Source of the DNA: Spisula solida
Lineage: Eukaryota; Mollusca; Bivalvia; Venerida; Mactridae
NCBI GenBank assembly: GCA_947247005.1
Contig: OX365944.1
Location: forward strand, 2,058,501-2,122,500
Direction of reading: 5' to 3'
Length of the DNA stretch: 64,000 nt
In this document: positions 12,150 to 24,104 of the stretch, in pieces
Layout of the letters: every line of letters starts with the position of its first letter
How positions within the stretch are numbered: position 1 is the stretch's first letter
Made by a program: the position numbers and the translations under genes
Notes under the pieces: generated by a model
The model's database searches: none
Told to the model about the DNA's origin: nothing
Seen by the model: only the letters and a program-made list of their open reading frames with translations

Positions 12150-13332
12150 AATTAAACTCGGACATAGAAGACAGCACTCAACTGAAACATCCGATCACAG
12201 AAAACAGAAATAACACAGACCACAATCACAAGGCACAATGCCCAACACAAAACTGAACGAAAAAATTAAATTATACAGCTGAAAGTCAACGTTCCAGCTG
12301 CAAAAAGTCGAAAGACATAGTAACACCTATACTTAGTTGACATAGTTTCAGCTATAAAAAGTTGACAGGAACAACATCAAATCAAAATAAACAAGCAAAA
12401 AGGCAGCTGAAACCACATGACCTTATTTCCTATCAAGCAAACTGATTTTTATCTTGTCATATTCTACTATAGAGGTTATAATTAATGAGGAATGTTCAAT
12501 TATAACATCAAAACAACATTCTAGAGGATCTCATTAAATATTAAACACTAGTGTGTCATCATAGAAATAGGGACTAGAAACATGCGAGTTATTTTGATGA
12601 CTAATTGAATCAGTCTAAAAGCACTCGACTTTTCATCAAGATAAAGTTCCATTAACATGAAAAAACTCGGTGCCTGTTTACTATTGATGCTTACATAATC
12701 ACGGGGAAATACTGCGCACTTGATTAAAAACATGAAAAACAATGGTAGTGTACTTAAAAGCTGACGATAATATATTGTGGATTGTACATGTAATGATAAG
12801 TCTACAAGAACAAATATGTCGATGCTTTTTGTGGTAAATGTACTGTATGTTGTGATGTCATATTTCGTCTGGTTTTTATCACCTTCTTGTTTGAAACTCC
12901 TCTTCTATAAGGAGGCCATTTTGGTGTATCAAAGCCTGTTGATAATCTGTTTGGTCCTTCATATTTATCTCGTTTAGTCCTTTTAACGTTGCATATCAAT
13001 TCATTGTGAAACTAGCTCTTTTTCCTTCAGTTGGGTGCGGCTGAAACCAGGTGTTTCGGTCATTTTACCGCTGATTCTTTTAGTTTTCTAAAGCTGAAAC
13101 TATGTCAATTAGTTTTTATAGCCGAAACTATGTATTTCAGCATTTTGACAGCTTGGACTTAGATCTTTGAATTTTTGACGTCTGAAATGTCAACTTTCAG
13201 CGGTTTTGTTTATTTTCCTGTTCAGTTGTGTGTTGGACATTGTGCCGTGTAATTGTGGTTTGTGACGTTTTAATGTTTTCTGTGCTCGGTTGTTTCAGTT
13301 GAGTGCTGCCTTCTGTGTCGTATTTTTGTGTT
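12150..13332. mobile_element. Foldback-like element with ~290-bp inverted arms (copy 1)
   Basis: The left arm (12150-12425) begins with ACTCGGACATAGAAGACAGC-type sequence. It is the reverse complement, at roughly three-quarters identity by eye, of the right arm (13020-13330), which ends GTTTCAGTTGAGTGCTGCCT followed by TCTGTGTCG. The inner arm is made of CTGAAACTA(G/T)GT-type subrepeats at ~30-35 bp spacing. The ~590-bp middle has no convincing gene. A further core copy precedes the left arm (12060-12110). Another right end lies at 13780-13972, so elements may be nested. Long, internally subrepetitive inverted arms are typical of foldback elements (family knowledge). Confidence 0.65.
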
Positions 13333-13779
13333 GCAATTTATTTTGACCTGTGTTGAAATGTTCTAATTTTGACAGCTTGCCATGTATCCTATTATTTAGA
13401 ATGAGGCTTTCCAAAAATATCTTCCTAGTTTTAAAGAAAACATGTCGACACTTCTACTACTGGTATTCACGTCGTCTACATTGTTAACGCCGAGAAAGTT
13501 GCCAATGATTGAATTAAGTGTACCACCAGAAACATTATTAGACGTACAGTTAATATAGTTTATTTGTACAAATCATTATATTTTTCTAGGCTTTTAATAC
13601 CGACAACATTTCTACGTAGGCGTGTCATCGTACGGAATATGGATTATTTTTGTCTGATATATCACCTCACGAGAGACCGACACATTTAGATTTTACCAGA
13701 GGCAGTTTGACACTCGTCTACTGTATGCACACTCCAGGTTTGGAAATCCTCTGTTTGTGTTGTCTTGATATGTGTATCT

Positions 13780-13972
13780 GGAATTTGGCTCCACGGCTTG
13801 GACTTACAACATTTTGACAGCTGAAGCTTTGATATTTTTATTTTAACTCATTTTCCCGTTTTGTACTGTGTTGTTCATAATGCCGTATAATTGTGGTATG
13901 TGATGTTTTCTATGCTCGGCCATTTAAGTTGGGTACTGCCTTCCCTGTCAGAGTTTTTATTATCTTTTGAAT
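13780..13972 (+). mobile_element. Second foldback right end in copy 1
   Basis: Starts around GGCTTGGACTTACAACATTTTG and ends GCCTTCCCTGTCAGAGTTTTT...TTATC. The stretch between this and the preceding right end (roughly 13205-13735) is absent from copy 2, where 36255 joins directly to the equivalent of 13739. Recombination between the two similar ends would explain the deletion. Confidence 0.55.
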
Positions 13973-14443
13973 ACAATTATTACTACGGGTCTATAGGTCA
14001 CCATGCTATTGTATAGTTTTGTTTAAATAATTTAAACACTTATTAAGGATGTTGGAGCGGTTTGGATCGCTTATTCAGATTGTTCAAATTTTGCCATTGT
14101 TTCACTGTTATTTGCGTGTAAGGTGTTACGTATTTAGTTACGTTCGTTTGCTGTTCTGTAGGTTCACATGGGTAGTTGAATGTTTAACAGGTTATCTGCC
14201 TAAAGGTCACTTTATCCCTACATACTAAGACGTACACAGATTAGTCAATCATTGCAACAGTCAAACAGTCAGAACACGACTTATTTAATATTGAACATCG
14301 CTTATTATCTTTACTTTATTAGCCAAATCATAATACATATGTAAATAAAATGTAAAATCGTGACTCGAAGGGCTGAGGAACGAATAACGCTGTTAAACGA
14401 TAGTTGATTGACATTCCAGTGCATGAATATTCGCTGATACAGC

Positions 14444-15085
14444 CCGAAAAAGATAATAACAAATTGAACAAAGAGGGCATCACTCAATGGAATAACTGAT
14501 TACGAAATGCATAAGAAGGAACAGTACGCTGTACTTGGATCACTTATACTTTATATGGCGGGAAGATCTGCACGTACTTAATAAAGGACTACAGTACATC
14601 ATACTCTGTAATATTACTCTAATATTAGCATTATTTCTTATAGAAAGTCACATTGACATATATGTAAAATATAAGATTTCGATTAGCAACGCCAGTGAAT
14701 CCAAACTTTAATTTAGTAAACGATTGAAGATTTATATATCAAATAAACACACGAGCACAGGCGGGTTAATCAGTTATTAATAGCAATTCCTAAGTAAATA
14801 CATATATTTCATACAGACTAGACAAGTTGGTAGTATCATTTTCATCAACCTTTTTACTATTGAAACTAGATCATGCAGCTAGACCATTCAGCGCTTTGAT
14901 TGTTAAAACATGCTAATTCAGCTTTTTGACAGCTGCTGGGACTTTGGCAGCTCATTTACTCGTTTAGTTATGTGTTGGGCACTGTGGCGTGTAGTTGTGG
15001 TTTGTGATGTTTTTATGTTTTCTGTGCTCGACTGGTTAAGTTCAGTGATGCCTTCCTTGTCCGATTGTCTATTGCCTTTCTACAT
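14444..15085. mobile_element. Foldback-family pair of ends (copy 1)
   Basis: A minus-type end at 14450-14510 (AACAAAGAGGGCATCACTCA) faces a plus-type end at 14990-15080 (TTTCTGTGCTCGACTGGTTA...CCTTGTCCGATTG). The counterpart in copy 2 is at ~37000-37590. The inner sequence at 14680-14840 is itself repeated near 20890-21040 and 37220-37390. No open frame of note. Confidence 0.5.
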
Positions 15086-15169
15086 AAGATAAATAAAGCT
15101 CTATGTCAAATTCATGTTTGACTATCATATTCAAACTTAGACTATTTGTTCGTGTTGATTCTGATGTCA

Positions 15170-16300
15170 AATTTAATATGTTACAACTAATTCAATTTTA
15201 AATCCAATTGGATTACTAAGACTACTATGGAGGTACTACATGTATAATAGTTAATTACATTTGGCACCACGGAAACTAATGTTGTTAAAGTCGTGAGATG
15301 ATTGTCGAGACACTGGGTAAAAACACCTTCCTCTTAAATTGTCTCGTAGTGTTGCACATTGAACTTCCTAAATCAAATTATAACATGTACAGTACAACAT
15401 CTCACCGACTAAGAAGTATTTGGTAGGCAATTATATGCCATTTTCTCCACTATTTATTCAGTCTCATACTTGTTTTCCTGGTATGAATAAAGTTTCCAAA
15501 ACTCAACTGCCTGCATACCCTCGTGTAAAAGACATGACTGCATCAAATACCTTGCAAGAACATAACACGAACGCCCAACTGGATATCAAACAAATATTAG
15601 GTCAGACGAGCTACTCGACATAGAAACATAATTGCCAACATAATAATAGTAACACTCATCTCAGAACGAAAAAGGCAAGTTTTAGGTACCGTTATAGTAT
15701 GCTTGTATACCCAGGTCAAACACATTTTCCAATGTTAGAAACCTACAAATTCAGATATTCTGTATGTACGGCCAAATGAGGTTATAAGGAATATACGATT
15801 AACATCTTGACTTGGCGAATCACAATGACATTCATTGTCAAATTTCTTTTAATTCTTACAAGAAGTGTTAACCATTTTTAATCATCCTTAGATACTGACT
15901 TTAATTTAATATTTTTTTCTTACTGTAGAGTCAGAAATTCAATACAACATGTTTGTAATTGTAATAACTTTTAGTTTCTAGGAAGAGTTTATTTCTGATA
16001 TTGTTTTATTTTTGATTGCTAATGACAGTTCAAATGTATTTTGTAATTCCTGAATTAGTCTTTATTCTCCAGAGTGGAGTCCTTCTCTTCGCTGAGAATT
16101 ATGTCTATTGAATCTCGGTATAAAAGTTTAAAGTATAGATTTAGAAAGCTGCCATATGTATTAATAATATTGACCCAAATATTATTTTCTTCTAAACTGA
16201 GTAATTTAGTTGATTGGCAATCGGTCTAAAATGTTTGAAATGTAATTATAGAAAGTTAAGTAATGTTTTCATTATCGAACCTTCAATAAGAGAATACACT
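15170..16300 (+). repeat. 0.9-1.1 kb module, occurrence a
   Basis: The module runs from a ACTACTATGGAGGTACT motif, through a GGCGAGAC/GTCTCGTAG pair and a CTAAGAAG...TAGGCA motif, to CTTCTAAACTGAGTAATTTAG followed by a GATTGGCAATCGG stretch. The same order of motifs is seen at 24.1-25.1, 29.9-30.6, 38.9-39.6 (with an inverted part at 40.4-41.0), 44.1-45.2 and 57.5-58.6 kb. Confidence 0.75.
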
Positions 16301-16372
16301 TAGAATTTCTGTTCAAGACGCTATTAACCATTTTCTTTCATACTGGTGTACCTTTTCTGCGTGATTCTAAAA

Positions 16373-16860
16373 TATTATATTAAGTCAGACAGGGAAGGCA
16401 GCACTCACCTTAACCAGCCGAACACAGAAAACATTAAAAACACATAAAGCACAATGCCCAACTGAACCAACCGAGCACAGGAAATATAAAACACACAAAG
16501 ACACAATGCCCAACTAAACAAGCGCAGACCCGCCCAAGTCCAAGCTGTCGAAAAGTATAATAAATTATAACTAGCCGAATGACCCAGTTTCCACAGCAAA
16601 AGGACTATAATGCCTAGTTTTAGCTGTCAGAAAACTTAAAACGAAAAGTGCCCAACACACTACCGACCAAGAAAATTAAACATCCCCTGTCCCACTGTTT
16701 AAAAGCTGAATAGGAAAGATTCAGCAAACAAAAGGCGGAATGCCTACGCTGAATGACCTAGTTACAACAATAAAACTGCTGAACTACATAGTTTTAGCAG
16801 TCTTTAGTCTCAAAAGTTAAATAACAGTATTAAAACGTTGAAAGGCCCGTATAGTCGGAT
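16373..16860 (-). mobile_element. Foldback-family arm with subrepeats (minus orientation)
   Basis: Starts ATATTATATTAAGTCAGACA, then GGGAAGGCAGCACTCACC...CCAGCCGAACACAG. Two cores are followed by subrepeats such as AAAGCTGAATAGG and AGCTGTCAGAAAAC to ~16860. This is one of the best-preserved copies and has the same outer end as 4706. A possible partner right end lies at 20550-20612, in which case other insertions (the LINE tail, microsatellite and SINE below) would sit within it. Confidence 0.65.
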
Positions 16861-17960
16861 GACCTACTTTCAATTAGTAAAATGACGTAATTGAACAAAT
16901 CGAGATATAACGTAATGAACAAGTCATTAAGAATTGCAAGGAATACAGTAGTCCCCTACCGGTTTAAAGCCATTTTCAATGTGTATGTTGCCATAGCAAC
17001 CACAATTCCCGTCAGAACCAAAACTGACAGACTGATGGCAAACCAATAGTCCCTTCCCTTCCATTAATGTGCATCATTGCTGAGCTGATTTATACTAAAT
17101 CGTTTACAGGTCAGTTGTGACTGGTTTATTTTAGTAATTACTATTCATACATATTTGTGCATACCTCGTAAGCATTTTAAGGTTCACTCTAATGGACGAA
17201 AATGTGTACCATAGTATCATACATCATTTTGTAGCTTAAAGTTCAAATAATCAATATCAACGAGTGTTTTTGTAATATTCACTTGTTATAAAAATGTATT
17301 TATAAAAAGTTAATTACAAAATAGGTATACATTTTTCAAAATCTCATTTATTGGGTAACAAAATGGTAGAAACATTAGAAATTGTGGTTGTCAAATATTT
17401 TATCAAGGTCATGCCTGCCCATTTATTTAATAAAAGCAGTCAAAATGCATTGATTTTGAACAATAAAATACATCAACATGAATTAAAATATATCACATGT
17501 GTATGTGTGAAGGCCTACTTTTAATAAATCCTAAATAGTTTAGGGTACGGTGGGCCTGACGGACCAGATAGTTGTTGGTTTGTCAATAATCGATTTTATC
17601 GGGTCTATAAGACTTAAAACTTGATTTTTTGTACAAGTTTTAAGTTGCCTCGAAATAACTGAAACAGGTTTATGGAAAATTAATTAAAGCTTTAGTATTT
17701 CTTTCAATTATAAACATATTTAGTTAGATATTTCTTTCCACTGTATTTTATTTGTATATATACCAAAGAAATTGCCTATTTATCTTTAGTCGTATTGGTC
17801 CCTGATAACGTTTGTTCCGTCCGTTAGCCCGTTTCTTTTAACATGAAAAAAATGCTGTATTTGGTCAGTTTGTGCGTTAAAATGGATAAATATTACTCAA
17901 AAAACTAATTGCAGACGATAATATAGCATGGCAGTAACCTCACACCATACATAAACTTAC
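16861..17960. other. Non-coding stretch present only in copy 1, nothing recognised
   Basis: AT-rich, with no open frame of 60 codons or more and no repeat edge I can define. Confidence 0.5.
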
Positions 17961-18130
17961 AAGTCAAGTCAAGTCAAATACCTTTTATTCTCTCATTTCA
18001 TGTTTACATGAAAAAATGAGGTTAACAAAATGTAAAGACATTATCGAGGCTCATAAATATGGTTCTACACACATGAAAATACAAGTACACAAAAAACAAC
18101 ATTGAGTTAGTTACCAATAAATATAAGTAT
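17961..18130 (-). mobile_element. 5'-truncated LINE/SINE 3' end with (GACTT)n tail, minus strand
   Basis: AAGTCAAGTCAAGTCAAATA at 17961 is followed by CCTTTTATTCTCTCATTTCA. Read on the minus strand this is a 3' UTR ending ...GAATAAAAGGTATTT then a GACTT repeat. The left (5') limit is unclear. The absence of an equivalent in copy 2 agrees with an independent insertion. Confidence 0.6.
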
Positions 18131-18419
18131 GTTATTAATATTATAACCAAGTGTGGTTATTTGTGGAGAGTCACATATATGATATGAAGTTACATGTTTT
18201 TTTGATGATTCTGTTAATAGAGAAACATTTAAGAAGCTAAAGAGAGAGGAGAATAACAATACACTCTTTCTTTGTTAGTTCTTAATAACAAAAGAAAAAT
18301 ATCTAGTCTTTACTGCTTGTGTATCCATTTAAACTTGGTTACTTTATATTTATCATGCAAGTAATACCTATATATAGAACATATTAAACATGTATGTGCA
18401 CAAAATAATATAACGGTTA

Positions 18420-18560
18420 CATATATTTATATATATACGCACGCACGCACATATATACACATACATACATATATACACACATACATATATATATATATAT
18501 ATACATATATATACATATACACACATATATACATATACATACACATACATACACACTTAC
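18420..18560. repeat. Mixed (TA)n/(CA)n microsatellite
   Basis: An alternating purine-pyrimidine tract of ATAT, ACACAC and ACGCACGC blocks. The overlapping 62- and 90-aa minus-strand frames, rich in Tyr, Val and Cys, are translations of this microsatellite and not genes. Confidence 0.95.
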
Positions 18561-19595
18561 CGAGCACGTTGTAACATTTGCACGGACTATTCGTGTGGAT
18601 TGAAATATTTTGACAGCTACATGTAATGACCGATTTTACACAAACTGTATGTGATCGCGAAACGATCCAGAAAATCGAGTTACACAACTGTGTTTGCAAT
18701 GATTATACGAGCATAATAAACATAAGGATTATTTAAAAACGCATATTACTTTTGTAATTTAGCTAAAATAAAGTTTGACAGACAGCCTCGTAACACCTAT
18801 CAGATTATCAATTCGCTAACATGTGCAGCATTTGTTGAGATAGGAAAATGCTGATATTGATGTTTCCTTGGGACTTAAATTAAACCGTAAGTATCATATT
18901 GTATTCGATGTCATTAGTCGTTATGAACGGCACATTATGAACACCGCATCATAATGGTTTTGTCGATAAACTGTCGCACTACTTTGGCGCATGAATATAA
19001 ATTTGCTACACAGCGCGAAATTCGTAAACAAACGAGATGAAAACAATAATAAATATTTGGATTTCATTGTTATTATCGTATGATCGTTTGTAAAGTTGAT
19101 AAATTATGAATGTAATAAAGTTCATTATTCGATCTGGCTATCGATTATGTTGATTACTTTGTTTGAAAAACATGTTGCTGTACGTTTACTGTGGTGACAG
19201 GAGGGAGCAAACATGGCGACTTCCTTGTCGAAATTACACATCAACATGAAGGTGTTTTTCTCGTAAACAAAACACCAGCAGCTAATTTCAAGCCTGGCAT
19301 GCCATTGCGACGATTGATTATAAAGTATTGCCAATGAGTTCGTATTATGAAATGCAATAATGATAACGTTTGACATTTTGAAAACAATGTTGTATTTTTC
19401 ATTCGAAAATCGCCTTTATTTTAGTGTTAGTATTTGAATTAGGCAACTATATGGTACATTTTACATCACACGCAAGTGCTACAATGGTTTTCTATCATAT
19501 ATAATAAAAGCAAATGGTATATGCTGTTTGAAATAGTTTTTTTCAAGTGGGTGTTTTTCAAGCATTTTCAAGGGTTATGATATACCTTAACTCGG

Positions 19596-20027
19596 AGATA
19601 TAATAATAAAAATTACGACTTTATTTTATTGTGGATTACATTCTATACAGCAATATCAATTTTAAATATGGTCCACTGAAAGGAAAACCGACAACTAACA
19701 CATAACTAACAACAACGATGAAAAGCATATGTATATATAAAAGACAATGTGCATAATAAACAACATATTGTGAACTTCAGTTATAAATGGCATTGGTGAT
19801 AAAAGGAGAATATTACAGAAATAATGGAATGGAATTTGCAATAGAGGCTCATGCAAATAACGATAGTGTCTTAAATAGGTGTACAAAGTAGCAATACTAT
19901 CAGCCCATTGCGGGACTTTGTAATTAATATACGGATATGGAGCATTCAAGCAGACGGGAATCGAATCCGGGACCTCTAGATTCCAAAACGTTCGCTCTAC
20001 TTCTAGTTCATCGCTCCTCACTTTCCA
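19596..20027 (-). mobile_element. tRNA-derived SINE, minus strand
   Basis: Read on the minus strand the 5' head (20027 down to ~19945) has an A-box-like segment (TGAACTAGAAGTAGAGCG) and a B-box-like GGATTCGATTCC preceded by AGAGGTCCC. The 3' end reads AAATAAAGTCGTAATTTTTATTATTAT. The 12-mer AAATAAAGTCGT is shared with the 3' end of the truncated LINE at 25904-25915. This suggests the SINE uses that LINE family's machinery (inference). A 108-aa frame across the element is spurious. Confidence 0.65.
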
Positions 20028-20099
20028 AAGTTTGAGTAAAATATGTTACATTCGGATTTGTGTCTAGACAGCAACTATACTCTCTGTGTACGAATCACT

Positions 20100-20400
20100 A
20101 CACAATTATCAGTAGACAATGGAAGAAATATCACTCACACTATACACGATGGAGCCATCCTTTATAAGCACAACACTTATCTGCAATAATAGAAAACTCC
20201 CAACAGGTCGATACCCAGACATTATATTAGAATGTCAATAAAAATCCACCACTATGTGATGAAACAATTATACCATCTTTGATTCGTCGTCGAGATAGAT
20301 TTCAAGCTTTCTGTAAGCATTTTCTGGCTTTCATATCATTGTCTAGTTGTCTACCATATTCAGTAAGAACAATAATTATTGACAGTATACTATACATCTA
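20100..20400 (+). repeat. Dispersed ~0.3-kb module, also at 26.36, 31.37, 46.40, 53.45 and 61.39 kb
   Basis: All occurrences share AATGGAAGAAATA...CAC, then CTTATC..GAATAA, then CGATACC(C/G)AGACAT, then ACAATTATACCAT and GCATTTTCTGGCTTT. This links the 5-6 kb units inside each copy of the tandem duplication. Confidence 0.7.
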
Positions 20401-20549
20401 CTAGTATCTGCTGCTTCCTTTGAATGCTGCCTTCCTTGTCCTAATCAGCTAAGTCATTCATGTGTTTGGTTGCTGAAACTAATTCATTATACTTTTCGCC
20501 AGCTTGAACTTGTGCGATCTTTTACTGTTCAGTTGGGTCTTATGTATTT

Positions 20550-20612
20550 TTAATGTTTTCTGTGCTCGGCTGGTTAAGTTCAGTGCTGCCTTCCCTGTCT
20601 GACTAATTTTTG
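20550..20612 (+). mobile_element. Foldback-family end (plus orientation)
   Basis: Well-preserved core TTTTCTGTGCTCGGCTGGTT, then AAGTTCAGTGCTGCCTTCCC and TGTCTGACT. A weaker, older copy (TTTGAATGCTGCCTTCCTTG) precedes it at 20415, and another is at 21566-21620. Confidence 0.65.
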
Positions 20613-21620
20613 TTGTTGTTGATATAATGTTCTAATCCATGAACTTCAATGTCGTAGCTTGTCTATGGAATTGAACACTGGCAACATTTTCTATCATTGT
20701 TATGTACATTATGCCACTGCTTTGTGTCTATGAGAATCAAACTTTACACTCTTTGTTTGTGTCCCATACGTTTAACTGGTGAACAACTACATGTACAATA
20801 CATCATTATATTGCTAAAACTAATCGCTATTCCTTATAAAAGATACATTGGAGCTTTGTAGACGCAAACTCTGTTGTTTTGTTTAAAAACGCCAGTGAAT
20901 CAGCTTTTCTTTCATTAAACGGTTAAAGATTTGGCTATTTGATAAATATTAGAACATATTAGACGGGTTAATCAATTATTCCATGCTATTCCTACGTAAA
21001 TCAACTATTTCATACATATATGTATAGACTAGACAGACGTATGGGTAGTAACGGTACACAATTAATACCAATAAATTACGCGAGCACGACTCCAGGATCA
21101 TTCCAGGAAAAAATAAAAATAAATTAATGTTTATACATCATTTAATGAATTTCACATTTTCAGACAGCTCACAATCGTCGTTTCGCATTGGATACGAGGG
21201 ATGTTCAAAAATAACATACATGTCTGCTGTATTGACATTATACATATGTTTAAAGCAATGCGTTTCGCATTATTTTTGAAATTATAAATAATTTGTAAAT
21301 TTCGGTCAATGGTATTAACCTCTATATACATGTAAGTGCCCTCTGTTCGTCGAATAGAATGTTTTTTATTCAACACAGCTTCGTATATGTCAGAAGGGCA
21401 CGTAGAGAGTTTCTGTTGTGTAATGCTTTGTTGGTTGTCGTTATCATATGTGTAGTTCTTGTGATTCGTTGTGGTCTTATAGCTCAAATTGTTCCGGATA
21501 TGTTTGCCACTTTTATGCAGAGCTAGTCATGTGATCATATACTGTTCTTTTTATGTCCTAATTTCGTGCTCTGATGTTTCTGTTTAGTATGCTGCCATCT
21601 CTGTCCGATTTGTTATTTAA

Positions 21621-21768
21621 GAAATAATGAATACGTAGCTATGTTTTGTTGCGTAATAAAATATAGGCACGTGTTTGGATGCGTAGTAATTAAATCACGA
21701 GTGCGTAGCATTCAAACGAGTGCATATATTTTATAATACAACAAAGCACAGCTCCTATTTATTATTTC
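21621..21768. mobile_element. 148-bp imperfect palindrome (MITE-like hairpin)
   Basis: The left arm (GAAATAATGAATACGTAGCT, then ATGTTTTGTTG and TAAAATATAGGCACG) pairs with the right arm (GTGCATATATTTTATAATAC, then AACAAAGCACAGCTCC and TATTTATTATTTC). The stem is about 66 bp with mismatches, and the loop is small, near AATTAAATCACG. No open frame. A hairpin transposon remnant is the best guess. Confidence 0.65.
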
Positions 21769-23817
21769 GATTCTAACATAGCCAATGCTTTACCATTTAT
21801 AGCACAACAAGACAGGTTGACGTCAAACTACTTTTTTCCTAGGAATGGTACCGTCACTGTTACGTCATTTGTCATACTACATGACGTCAAACATGACGTC
21901 ATCAATCAGCTATATTTTATCGCGGTAATAAAATGTTAGAATATCATTTTACCAGATCGCTATGAACAATATTTTGAAAGGCCCAAATCAATTGAATATG
22001 TTTTATGCGAAATCGAACCCAAAACAAACTATAGTATACTGTAGTGCACCTAGGATAATGTGATGTTTATTCAATTGTCGCAAAATGTTTTACTGTTTAA
22101 TCTCTCTAATGTTTTACAAATAGCGTATTACTAAGTAAATAGATATACAAGTAGTCAGTTTCGTACCATAAACATCACTGATAAATTGTGCTCGTCTAAT
22201 TAACCCACCTCTATGGAGTAAACCGATGTTTTCCGCCTTTCTCATTATCGTGGGCGCACTATAGGAGTTCAACTTGATCGACAATTTCTTAAATTTAAGT
22301 TGACAAAGAATTGAATGTTCGCCAATCAAATACGAGTTTTATTGAAAATTCGAAGTTAAATTAAAACCGACAAGAAGCCTTTATTATGGGGATTATTCTG
22401 GCACAGGAAAAATCAAGAGAGAAAATATTCGCCACGAATGCATCATACTGTCAGGGCTTGTATTAACACAGTATCTGAAGGGAAAACTTAAATATTTTGA
22501 CTTAAATTAAAAAATGAGTTGCACATATTTTCAAAGAATCGATAAATAACCAATGTGTTCTTTGTGATTATTGCAGCTCACTACACAGTGCTTCTAAACA
22601 ATGTAAAAAATGACAGTCTTGATGCTCCTGTTAAGCTGATACACTTTAAGATTTTAACAAAAGTCTCAGTTTTTGCTTACGATGCTTTGTGAATACCGAC
22701 CCAGTAATGTATGGTTGCTGTTTGTTCTGTCTGATGTAATATAACAACAACTGTATACCACTTGCACTGTTGATTTTAACAACTATTTAGTTATAGTTTA
22801 GCACATTTAACATGGATTCGTGAATATCCGTTTTATCCTTTGCCCAATCAGAGTTGTTATTTTAACTAATCAAAACATTCTTAAAGTACAATAACGAAAA
22901 CACAAGAGGATTAGTTAGTGACAGGTCAATTGTGCTCAGCTATAATATATATCACTATTTATTTTTGATGGTTGTGGAACTTAAAACCAGAGTAAACACC
23001 ATTTTGAGAATGCATGTAGTCTCAATACAAAATACTGAATTTAATGTATATTAACTAAAATATAATTATTTCGTCATTTAAAATAAACTGACATTTTCAC
23101 ATACATTGTGTCTGTTTTTATTATAACATATAAACATATGAACAGAATATAATATCAAGTGAAGATAAAAAAAACTATATGAAAACAAATGTCACATCGT
23201 CTGGGAATTATAATTTGTTATAACTTTTTTTATAATATTTTTCTTTCATTTCGTTTAAACTTCCAACATGAATAGAGAACGACACGTCAATAACTAAACG
23301 ACTTGAGGGAATTTTGAGATGTTGCCAAGGTAACGCTTTTTGTGATAACAAAGGTTATTTACGATTTAATGATCGACTTTCTAGACATAACCTAGCAGTC
23401 TGATATAAATGTAGCCAATAATCGTGAATCCTATGTGATTTGAGACTTTTATGATATTAAGAAAAATAAGTAGACGAGATATTTACTATTCATATTATAA
23501 CACGATACCATTACGAACACTTAAAGGAAGCCTGTACAGTTAAACACATAATAAATAATTCGTGCTTGACATTTTTAAAAATGAATAACAGGAAATGAGA
23601 TATTTTGTTTCATTCGGAATAGTTGCAAAACGCCAAATTATCACTAATACACAGATAAAACAACTTGAAATTCCCTCCGAGTAGCGTTAAGCAAATTCGT
23701 CTGCCCTTGTAGTTCCATATAGATGACAAATTGGAGCGATTTACCGGGTACCTGTAACGAAATTTCCGTATCGCGCGTCTTTATTTCTTCGGCATGCAAA
23801 ACAAGTCGGTGTAGATT

Positions 23818-24096
23818 ATATGTAAATGTGTGTTAAATAAGACAATTGATCAACACTAACCTTTAAACTTGGACTATAGTTCATATGATAATTCTAGGTA
23901 AAGTATTCCATTATGTAAATGTTTGTTAACTAAGACAATTGATCAACACTAACCTTTAAAATTGGACTATAGTTCATATGATAATTCTAGGTAAAGTATT
24001 CCATTATGTAAATGTGTGTTAAATAAGACAATTGATCAACACTTACCTTTAAACTTGGACTATAGTTCATATGATAATTCTAGGTAAAATATTCCA
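23818..24096 (+). repeat. 93-bp satellite, 3 units
   Basis: Units begin at 23818, 23911 and 24004 (TATGTAAATGTGTGTTAA, TTGATCAACACTAACC, ACTTGGACTATAGTTCATAT, CTAGGTAAAGTATTCCAT). The same satellite has 13 units at the matching place in copy 2. A single degenerate remnant of its end (TTCTAGGTAAAGTATGCCAG) occurs at 29917 and 57447, which suggests the array grew from a single-copy module. Confidence 0.95.
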
Positions 24097-24104
24097 TCAC
24101 GTTA

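Noticed and set aside
18368..18699. 62- and 90-aa Tyr/Val/Cys-rich frames
   Set aside because: Direct translations of the TA/CA microsatellite.
19695..20021. 108-aa minus-strand frame
   Set aside because: Runs through the tRNA-derived SINE; it has no protein family features and no counterpart in copy 2.
21152..21487. 111-aa minus-strand frame
   Set aside because: Low-complexity polar composition, no motif, no upstream or downstream gene structure, and absent from copy 2.
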